Shown one piece after another: positions 57,591-64,000 of a stretch of 64,000 bases of DNA (positions within the stretch are counted from its first letter, which is position 1; every line of letters begins with the position of its first letter). This stretch comes from G963664935 sp963664935. Its GTDB lineage: Bacteria; Pseudomonadota; Gammaproteobacteria; Methylococcales; G963664935. Location: the NCBI GenBank assembly GCA_963664935.2, contig CAXXSE010000007.1, forward strand, positions 806,001 to 870,000. The letters are read 5' to 3'. The position numbers and the translations under genes are program-made. Under the pieces are notes generated by a model, which saw nothing but the letters and a program-made list of their open reading frames with translations, had not been told where the DNA came from and made no database searches.

Positions 57591-59795
57591 ATGTCTAAAA
57601 TCCTCCGGATTGCGGTTCCAATTCCGCTCAGACGCATCTTCGACTATCTGCCGCCCGAAAATTGTAATGGTAACGAATTACGCCCCGGGATTCGTATAAC
57701 CGTCCCCTTTCGCGGTCAAAAAAAAATTGGCTATCTTATTGAAGTGGCTGATCATTCGGAAATGCCTTTGTCGCGGCTTAAACCCATCGGTGAAATTATC
57801 GATGAAGAACCTTTGATTTCCACCAAAGATCTAAAGTTTTTACTGTGGACGAGCCGTTATTACCATCATCCCTTGGGAGAGGTTATTAGCAGCGCCTTTC
57901 CAATCCCTTTGCGAAAAGGTAAACCCGCGGTGTTAAGCAGTCACCAATATTTGTTCACAACGGAAAAAGGAAGAACCTCGCAAATAAGCGATTTGAGTCG
58001 AGCACGTCGCCAAACCGAATTGATGCGCATGCTTTTAGCGTCTCCTCAAGGATTGGGCGCTCGGGACCTCGCCGGACTTGGTTGTAACTGGCGAAATAGT
58101 GCAAAACAATTGGTTGAAAAAGGATTGATTGAAATCAAACGGATTCCAACTCTCTTAAGTTGTGCTCAAAGCGCCACGCCGGCGTCATATTCGCTCAACC
58201 CAGCTCAAAAAATGGCTATCGAGCAAGTGAGCCGCGCCATGGGGCGGTTTAAGACCTTTCTTTTGGAGGGTGTCACCGGCAGTGGAAAGACCGAAGTCTA
58301 TCTTGGTTTGATTGAATTTGCCTTACGGCAAGGCAAACAAGTCATGGTATTGATTCCGGAGATCAGTTTAACGCCTCAACTGGAAGCGCGATTTCGTGAA
58401 CGCCTTGCCGAACCCATCGCTGTTTTCCATTCGGGGTTGAGCGAATCCGAACGGCAGCAGGCATGGCTTTGTTTCCGGCAAGGCTTGGCGCCTGTTTTGT
58501 TAGGTACCCGGTCGGCTGTATTCACGCCGATGCGCAATCCGGGGCTGATCATTCTTGACGAAGAGCATGATGCTTCTTTTAAGCAACAGGAGAGATTTCG
58601 ATTCTCCGCTCGCGATATTTCAATAGTCCGCGCCAAGCAATTGGGCATACCCGTGTTGTTAGGTTCGGCCACCCCTTCGTTCGAAAGTATTTTTAACGCT
58701 AAAAGGGGACGCTTTGAACAACTTTTCTTGCCTGAAAGGGCCGGGATAGCCCTCCCACCGGTAATTAAATTGCTTGATATTCGAAATCAACCCTTGGAAG
58801 AAGGTCTGTCGCCTCCGTTGGTGGCTGAAATAAAGCGGACTTTGGCTGTAGGAGAACAGGTATTATTATTTCTAAACCGCAGGGGTTTTGCACCCATACT
58901 GATATGTCATGGGTGCGGGTGGATCGCGTCCTGTACTCGTTGCGACAGTCGTTTGGTGATTCATGTCAGCCATGGAAAACTACGTTGCCACCATTGCGGA
59001 TACGAACAAATCATTTTGAAACTGTGTCAAAGTTGCGGAGCACAAGACCTTCACCCCCTGGGACTTGGGACCGAGCGGGTTGAAGGGGGTTTGGGGGGGT
59101 TATTCCCAAACGCAAAAATTGTCCGAATTGACCGAGACAGTACTCAGCGGAAGGGCCATTTGGAATCGGTTCTGCGAACGGTAACCAGTGGGTGCGTCGA
59201 TATCCTTCTGGGCACTCAAATGTTGGCCAAGGGGCACCATTTTCCTACGGTGACATTGGTGGGAATTTTGGATGTCGATGCGGGCTTGTACAGCACCGAT
59301 TTTCGTGCTCCGGAACGCTTGGCTCAACTTATCGTTCAGGTGGCGGGCAGGGCGGGGCGTGAACAAAAACCCGGAAAAGTCATCCTTCAGACCCATAATC
59401 CGGATCATCCTTTATTGAATGCCCTAATTCAAAAAGGTTACCGTGGATTTGTCGACAACGCCCTGGCCGAACGAAAAGCCGCGTTGCTTCCACCTTTTAG
59501 TTTCCAGGCTCTTATGCGGGCTGAAGCCACCAACACGGAGTCTCCTATGCGGTTATTAAAAGAGGTGCGAAATCTGGCGGTGGAATTGAGGATTATAGAT
59601 ACTAGCGTGTTTGGCCCCGTTAGCGCGCCTTTAACGAAAAAAGCGGGTTTATTCCGTTTTCAATTGTTATTTCAAAGCCCGGAGAGGAAAAACCTTCATC
59701 GCTTGCTTGAGCTGATTTTAGCAAAAGTTTCGGCGCTTCCCTCCGGCAAGCGGGTCCGTTGGTCCCTTGATGTCGATCCGTTGGATTTTTATTAG
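57591..59795 (+). CDS. priA: Primosomal replication restart helicase
   Basis: 734 residues, full length. The N-terminal 3'-end-binding domain opens MSKILRIAVPIPLRRIFDYL. Walker A is GVTGSGKTEVYL near 225, the DEEH box LIILDEEHDASFKQQER near 320. A zinc cluster (CHGCGWIASCTRC, CHHCGYEQ, CQSCGAQ) lies near 440-480, and helicase motifs GTQMLAKGHHFP and VAGRAGRE follow. PriA loads the replisome at stalled forks. Confidence 0.97.
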   Translation: MSKILRIAVPIPLRRIFDYLPPENCNGNELRPGIRITVPFRGQKKIGYLIEVADHSEMPLSRLKPIGEIIDEEPLISTKDLKFLLWTSRYYHHPLGEVISSAFPIPLRKGKPAVLSSHQYLFTTEKGRTSQISDLSRARRQTELMRMLLASPQGLGARDLAGLGCNWRNSAKQLVEKGLIEIKRIPTLLSCAQSATPASYSLNPAQKMAIEQVSRAMGRFKTFLLEGVTGSGKTEVYLGLIEFALRQGKQVMVLIPEISLTPQLEARFRERLAEPIAVFHSGLSESERQQAWLCFRQGLAPVLLGTRSAVFTPMRNPGLIILDEEHDASFKQQERFRFSARDISIVRAKQLGIPVLLGSATPSFESIFNAKRGRFEQLFLPERAGIALPPVIKLLDIRNQPLEEGLSPPLVAEIKRTLAVGEQVLLFLNRRGFAPILICHGCGWIASCTRCDSRLVIHVSHGKLRCHHCGYEQIILKLCQSCGAQDLHPLGLGTERVEGGLGGLFPNAKIVRIDRDSTQRKGHLESVLRTVTSGCVDILLGTQMLAKGHHFPTVTLVGILDVDAGLYSTDFRAPERLAQLIVQVAGRAGREQKPGKVILQTHNPDHPLLNALIQKGYRGFVDNALAERKAALLPPFSFQALMRAEATNTESPMRLLKEVRNLAVELRIIDTSVFGPVSAPLTKKAGLFRFQLLFQSPERKNLHRLLELILAKVSALPSGKRVRWSLDVDPLDFY

Positions 59796-59850
59796 CCCAT
59801 CTTCGTGACTTATATTAAAAATCACCCAATATTTCAGTAAGTTATAATTT

Positions 59851-60108
59851 TTAACCTGTCTCGGTTGGCACTACAGATTTTTTCTTGCCAATAACCGTTT
59901 TACGTGGCCCGATGAGGTCATGTTTAATATTCAAGGCATCATAAATTTGTTTCCGTCGTGCTTCGACATGATTGATATCGACGGTATGATAATCGTGCTC
60001 TTGATTTGCGGTATCCATCGGTTGCGCCAGTTTAGCGACGATCAGGGCGCTATAACGTTGGGTGGATGCTTCCAGAAGTTGACTTAAATCGTCCGCCAGT
60101 ACAAACAA
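59851..60108 (-). CDS. Hypothetical protein, possible mobile-element accessory
   Basis: 85 residues. LADDLSQLLEASTQRYSALI, VAKLAQPMDTANQEHDYHTV and VEARRKQIYDALNIKH look like a helical bundle with a basic tail. The start is uncertain, and the frame may be a fragment. It lies beside an integrase scar. Family not recognised. Confidence 0.45.
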   Translation of the reverse strand: MFVLADDLSQLLEASTQRYSALIVAKLAQPMDTANQEHDYHTVDINHVEARRKQIYDALNIKHDLIGPRKTVIGKKKSVVPTETG

Positions 60109-60305
60109 CTCTTGTTGATGATCTGAGCCTTGTAGCGATTGTTCAATGGAGCATCATCGATCTACAGCGCTGAAGGCACAATGATTTTGTTAAAGGAAAG
60201 CCGGTGGAACGAATCAATGGACATGCATGAAGAGATGCCAGGACACGGGCGGAGATTCCTCAATGCGGGGAGCATGGCCTACGCCATGCGTTCGGGCGGC
60301 GGTGA

Positions 60306-60419
60306 CGTGCTGCCGGTGTTGGCTTGGAGGACAGGGAAGACCTGCTCGGCCATAGTCCTAAGCACATGACAACGCACTATAGCGCAAGCAGAAATGGAAA
60401 ACTTACGTCATTCCGTTGA
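60306..60419 (+). pseudogene. C-terminal scrap of a tyrosine integrase
   Basis: In frame after a stop: RAAGVGLEDREDLLGHSPKH followed by MTTHYSASRNGKLTSFR. This is the LLGH-x-x-x-x-MTTHYS end of phage-type integrases, with the Arg/His and catalytic Tyr region. About 37 residues survive. It lies 86 bases before a tRNA-Lys 3' fragment, the expected place for an integrase at an attachment site. Confidence 0.75.
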
Positions 60420-60940
60420 GCAGTTATGCAGTCCAAAAAGGGGTAATTTTGGAGCAGTATATTTTAGAGACCATGCGAAAGTTTCATAAAGCATTGTTTT
60501 TATTGTGGGCCGTGCGCGATTCGAACGCGCGACCATCGCATTAAAAGAGCCTGGCGGAATCAGTAACAATTTTTTTATAAACTAATATTAGAGCCGCCCA
60601 TTGCACAAAGCTAGACTGATCAGGACCTTGCACAACTAATCCCAGCAAAAATCCGGCAGTGGAATAAAAAGGTTATTCAAGAAGGTTAATCCCTAAATAC
60701 ATCTATTCAAATCAATCTAACCCGATTCACGATTAGCGTAAGACCTATTCATAACTGATATCGTTGGAAGATACGTGAGGGAATATTCCGGCATGGATTT
60801 ACTGACGTTAGTGACCGCTTTCGGGTTGTTACCCGCCATTCGAGGAATTCAGGTGAATGTCCGCTCCATACTCAAAGGCGACATTCAGATCTTCAAAACG
60901 ATGGACGCAACTATCTCTTAAAATGTCTGAATTCTGGATA
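60420..60940. other. Region without a supported gene around the tRNA scar
   Basis: Apart from the tRNA-Lys fragment, only a 43-codon open frame (60794-60922, MDLLTLVTAFGLLPAIRGIQ...) is visible. I do not recognise it and do not call it a gene. Confidence 0.4.
60505..60547 (-). tRNA. 3' fragment of a tRNA-Lys gene (attachment-site scar)
   Basis: On the minus strand: CTTTTAA anticodon loop (UUU), variable region, T-arm GCGCG-TTCGAAT-CGCGC, and the acceptor strand GGCCCAC. CCA is not encoded. The 5' half (D-arm and acceptor partner) is missing upstream. Such 3' pieces are left as attL or attR when an island integrates into a tRNA gene. Confidence 0.75.
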
Positions 60941-60960
60941 AATAAATCTGTCCCCTTTTT
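60941..60960 (+). repeat. Solitary RAYT end
   Basis: AATAAATCTGTCCCCTTTTT, the same end as at 45761-45783 and 63425-63448. 60961-61500 otherwise holds no clear gene. Confidence 0.75.
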
Positions 60961-61500
60961 TTCAGGCTGAATTCACCAGTCGCTGCCACATGGCTATTAC
61001 AGTTCGCTCGGGTAACGCAGATACCAAGGCAGTCAGCATAGCTACCCCGGCGCTTGGCCCATCATTTGGAATTGCACCCGCCGGAACATTTACTCCTAAA
61101 AATCATTGTCAACAATATTGTTACACAAATCGATTCAATTTCACTTTTCGCCATTCCTTCACAATTTCATCAAACTTTCCGTCAAAACAATCAAAAATAT
61201 ATATAGGGTCTATAAGGGTCTGACCCCTTTTTTTTCTTTTTGTTTGAACTGACGAATTTCAGGGGCAATCTGAATAGTTGCCGGAAATTTGCCTGGGGGG
61301 TCTGAATAATTATATTGATTGGTGATTGAGACTAATTGGTAGATACGCTATGCTAGCGAAATTATTCGAGACCTGACCCTTTCAAGGTCGTCTCGAAAAT
61401 ATCGTGGATGAACCACGATTCATAGAATATCCGTGTTATGGGTCTACAAAAAATCAATTCATATTTGCAAGACCCCCTCTTAGGAAGATAGGAGGCTACT

Positions 61501-62550
61501 ATGGCCAGAAAAATAGTTCAAACAAGTTCAATTTTGGTGATTTTCGCTGTTGGCGGATGCGGCAGCGACACCGAACAACAAGCAGAAAATAGGGTGCCCG
61601 GAGACACCGTTAAAGAACAAATAAGTGAAGTCGGATCTTCTCTTGGAGAAAAAACCGATTCGATTAAAGGTTCTCTCTCAGATGGGCTCACTAAGTCGAA
61701 AAATGCAGTGGGAAACTTGGTTGATGCGACAAGCGAGCATGTCGATACTGCCAAGGATTCACTGACCGATGGCTTAGCGAAATCAAAGAACGCAATGTTG
61801 AATCTAGGTGATTCAGCAAGCGAAACCATGGGTTCAGCAAAAGACTCCATCGCGGATGGCGTCAATACGACGAAGGATACATTTAGTAAAATCGGTACCG
61901 GTGTGGAGAACGGTATGGAAAGAATGGGGTCTGCAACATCAAATGTCGCGGGTGGCATAAAAGATTCTTTCGCGAGTGGTGTCGATAAAACCGAGCAAAC
62001 CACAAGTAATCTAGCGCAATCTGCACGTAGCAAGCTAGACGATTTTGGTAATGCAACAGCCGATAAAGCGAGGAACGCGGGTAATTCAATATCAGATTCG
62101 ACCCATGCCATGACAGAGCAAGCCAAAGCAGGCGTAGGCTCCATCGCTGGATCAACCAAAGGACTTGCCGCAAAAGCAATGGATTCAACGGAAAGCGCTG
62201 CATTTACGCCAAACGACCAGCAACTGGAAAAAATCACTTTCGATCATGATTCCTCGGAATTAGACCAGCGTTCGGAATCGATCCTCGATGGCTTTGCTGA
62301 ACGGCTAAAAAGGCAATCATCGCTGAAACTAGAAATTATTGGATACACCGATAGCTTGGGTTCCGAAGACTACAATATCTGGTTATCAGAACAGAGAGCT
62401 TTATTGGTACAGGGTCATTTAGTTGCCAGGGGCGTAAATCCTAATAATTTAATAATAAAAGGATTAGGAGAGCAAAACCCGATTAGCCAAAATCGTACTG
62501 AAGCCGGTCGTCGCACGAATAGGCGGGTTGAATTAATAATTATCGAATAA
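61501..62550 (+). CDS. OmpA-family lipoprotein with amphipathic repeat region
   Basis: 349 residues. AGGAGG lies 5 bases before the ATG. The signal ends ILVIFAVGGC, a plausible lipobox. Residues 25-235 are a low-complexity, helix-prone stretch of loosely repeating units of the type K-D-S-[LI]-[TA]-D-G-[LV]-x-K-[ST]-K, similar to LEA-like or apolipoprotein-like repeats. The C-terminal OmpA domain (ITFDHDSSELDQRSESILDG, IIGYTDSLGSEDYNIWLSEQ, RTEAGRRTNRRVELIIIE) should bind peptidoglycan. A structural link between membrane and wall is inferred. Confidence 0.88.
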   Translation: MARKIVQTSSILVIFAVGGCGSDTEQQAENRVPGDTVKEQISEVGSSLGEKTDSIKGSLSDGLTKSKNAVGNLVDATSEHVDTAKDSLTDGLAKSKNAMLNLGDSASETMGSAKDSIADGVNTTKDTFSKIGTGVENGMERMGSATSNVAGGIKDSFASGVDKTEQTTSNLAQSARSKLDDFGNATADKARNAGNSISDSTHAMTEQAKAGVGSIAGSTKGLAAKAMDSTESAAFTPNDQQLEKITFDHDSSELDQRSESILDGFAERLKRQSSLKLEIIGYTDSLGSEDYNIWLSEQRALLVQGHLVARGVNPNNLIIKGLGEQNPISQNRTEAGRRTNRRVELIIIE

Positions 62551-62581
62551 ATTTCGGATGTTGATATACTCGTCGCAGATC

Positions 62582-62664
62582 AAAACCTTGCGTTCAGGGT
62601 GCGTGATGTTTTATGGAAGGCAAGACGGAAAACTGCCGCTATAGCCTTTTACAGCAAGGTTTTT
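62582..62664. repeat. Small inverted-repeat element
   Basis: AAAACCTTGC at 62583 and GCAAGGTTTT at 62654 enclose about 60 bases. No copy elsewhere was noticed. The rest of 62551-62931 shows no gene. Confidence 0.45.
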
Positions 62665-62931
62665 CAACGTAGCTATCCGCAAAAAAGCGCGCACCAGAGA
62701 ATAGGAAAAATAAACCACCTTTTTATTCAAATGAGAAAGTACCAATGGCGCAATGAGTTGTCAATCACGATCTAAAACTGGAAATTTTGGCTCTTTGTGT
62801 GGTCTTTTTCCCTGATCAATGCCAAGATTTTGGCAAATTGTTTCGTTTTGGAAGGCGAAGACCATAGGGGATCATCGGATCAAGACTGAACCTGTCTGCG
62901 TGCACCGCACAGGCAGGCCGGATTGAAGTGG

Positions 62932-63205
62932 CTATTGGTTTGGATTTAGGTGGTTACGGATAGACAGAATGCCTGGGGCGGTGCGCGAGGCGGTGCCCTG
63001 GTGGGCAAGGATCTTAGCGATCACCGTGGGTTCCTCGATGGCGGCGATGATTTTCAGTTCACCCCCACAATGAGGACAGCGTTCGATGTCGATATCGAAC
63101 ACCCGTTTACGAAAGCCCTCCCTGGCTTTCGCCCTTCGCGCCGACGTTCGCCGTTCAAAATCACTCCCGGCGATTTTGTCAGCAAGCGAGCCCAGCTGAT
63201 GCGGA
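62932..63205 (-). pseudogene. IS91-family transposase C-terminal fragment
   Basis: Minus-strand frame KRVFDIDIERCPHCGGELKI, then IAAIEEPTVIAKILAHQGTA and a stop at 62932. This is the end of IS91/ISCR-type transposases with the CPHCGG zinc pair. About 70 unrelated bases (63109-63180) separate it from RISWARLL, which precedes KRVF in the family. The catalytic HUH and Tyr parts are gone. Confidence 0.7.
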
Positions 63206-63424
63206 TAGCCGACGGTTGGTGAGGCGCCTGACCCCTGTTTATCTATCGTGTTATTGGCGTTGACTGCTTCGTCTGGGATGATTTCGGAACGGTGTTTGGC
63301 GTTGGGCGCGAGTATGCCATGACAAATCCGTCTGGAACGGATTTGGACCGCGTTAGCGACCCGAAGGGTGAAATTTTCATCATAAAGCTACGAGCTTTTC
63401 ATGGACACAGTCGTCACAACGGAA
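63206..63424. other. Non-coding stretch with a small palindrome
   Basis: No gene seen. AAATCCGT-CTGG-AACGGATTT near 63326-63345 can form a hairpin. Confidence 0.35.
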
Positions 63425-63448
63425 AAAATAAATCTGTCCCCTTTTTTG
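63425..63448 (+). repeat. RAYT end upstream of a second Y1 transposase
   Basis: AAATAAATCTGTCCCCTTTT, the same end as for the element at 44981-45785. It directly precedes a Y1 transposase start codon. Confidence 0.8.
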
Positions 63449-63450
63449 GC

Positions 63451-64000
63451 ATGCCAGCGCATGTCATGCAACGGGGACATAATCGAGATCCCGTCTTTTT
63501 TTCTGACCAAGACTATTTAGAGTATTTACGTTGTTTAAAACACGCGGCGGATGCCTCTGGCTGTCAAGTCCACGCCTATGTTTTGATGACGAACCATGTC
63601 CATTTGTTGGTGACACCAGAAACCAAAGCATCGATAAGTCAGTTGTTTCAAGGATTGGGACGGCATAAGGGTCATATTATTCAATCCCAAGCGTATCTAT
63701 TATCCTGTATGCGTTATATCGAAATGAATCCCGTGAGAACGGGCATGGTGGATCACCCGGCACAATATCGTTGGTCGAGCTACCCAGCCAATGCCTTAGG
63801 TGTGAGTCATGCGATTGTGCAACACCATGCTGAATACATTGCCTTAAGCGCGTCAGCGAAACACCGGCAAAAAGCCTATCAAGCTTTGTTTGATGAGAAC
63901 TTAGAGGGTGCCGTTCATGGGTTGTTTCGACAAAGTTTGCAATCCGGGACCCCCTTGGGTAATGACCGATTTAAAGCACAAGTGGAGGCGGCTATCGGGA
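63451..64000 (+). CDS. Second RAYT-type Y1 transposase, partial at window end
   Basis: From the ATG at 63451: MPAHVMQRGHNRDPVFFSDQ, YVLMTNHVHLLVTPETKASI (intact HUH), then SQLFQGLGRHKGHIIQ, MRYIEMNPVRTG and QYRWSSYPAN. It runs open past base 64000. The N-terminus is shorter than usual, and about 19 residues are missing between GLGRH and KGHII. That is the segment which in the 45090 copy reads TRYVN...SGTLWESR and probably holds the catalytic Tyr. The deletion is in frame. The protein may bind ends but not cut. Confidence 0.8.
   Translation, partial: MPAHVMQRGHNRDPVFFSDQDYLEYLRCLKHAADASGCQVHAYVLMTNHVHLLVTPETKASISQLFQGLGRHKGHIIQSQAYLLSCMRYIEMNPVRTGMVDHPAQYRWSSYPANALGVSHAIVQHHAEYIALSASAKHRQKAYQALFDENLEGAVHGLFRQSLQSGTPLGNDRFKAQVEAAIG

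Noticed and set aside
61518..62237. A 239-codon minus-strand open frame opposite the OmpA-like gene
   Set aside because: It is the antisense of a low-complexity Ser/Lys/Asp-rich coding region, which tends to keep the opposite frame open; no motif or start site supports it.
62950..63222. A 90-codon plus-strand frame
   Set aside because: The opposite strand carries a recognisable IS91 transposase end with CPHCGG, so the plus-strand frame is a shadow.

Overview
The window looks like chromosome from a sulfur-oxidising gammaproteobacterium whose genome is crowded with mobile DNA. The core clusters are of gammaproteobacterial type: exbB-exbD-lpxK-ycaR-kdsB, thiD-thiE-soxY-soxZ-moeA, gap-pyk, priA, yicC and hslR. 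SoxYZ points to thiosulfate oxidation. The load of STAND NTPases, insertion sequences, MITEs and half-decayed genes is the kind seen in large or filamentous sulfur bacteria (Beggiatoa, Thiomargarita and Achromatium types); that placement is inference and the sequence does not fix genus or species.

Layout. 0.2-2.1 kb holds a two-gene NB-ARC (STAND) unit between matching palindromes. 2.2-4.4 kb has a broken serine recombinase, a small membrane protein and a PEP-CTERM protein. 4.97-8.79 kb is a complete Tn3-family transposon with 39-bp inverted repeats and a frameshifted resolvase. 9.0-13.5 kb is a co-directional four-gene unit: zinc-ribbon protein, P-loop ATPase, NB-ARC-TPR protein and low-molecular-weight phosphatase. 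13.5-18.5 kb is decayed DNA: a broken fliK with a 39-base C tract, a transposon gene split by an 1.8-kb IS4-like element, and a lectin/multicopper-oxidase fragment. 19.1-25.6 kb is the most striking part. It is three minus-strand genes: two DUF4062-NACHT-FGE(C-type lectin) receptors whose 3' ends are diversity-generating-retroelement (DGR) variable regions, with an avd accessory gene between them. No reverse transcriptase or template repeat is present, so the cassette is either served from elsewhere or dying. 26.3-26.9 kb is a vapBC pair. 27-43.5 kb is mostly ordinary chromosome. 43.5-45.8 kb is a repeat-bounded orphan gene plus a RAYT-like element. 45.9-53.2 kb holds the envelope, thiamine, sox and moeA genes. 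53.3-56.3 kb is an ECF sigma/anti-sigma pair destroyed by a second copy of the 1.8-kb IS and by an amber codon. 56.3-64 kb has an HNH nuclease, MITEs, DnaA-box-like sites, priA, an integrase/tRNA-Lys scar, an OmpA-like lipoprotein, an IS91 remnant and a second RAYT that runs off the end.

How it fits together. At least four STAND-type NTPases in three loci suggest heavy investment in NTP-dependent conflict or surveillance systems, two of them once diversified by a DGR. Many genes are broken by single-base changes, often in homopolymers. Some of that may be read error rather than biology, and every pseudogene call below should be read with that in mind.
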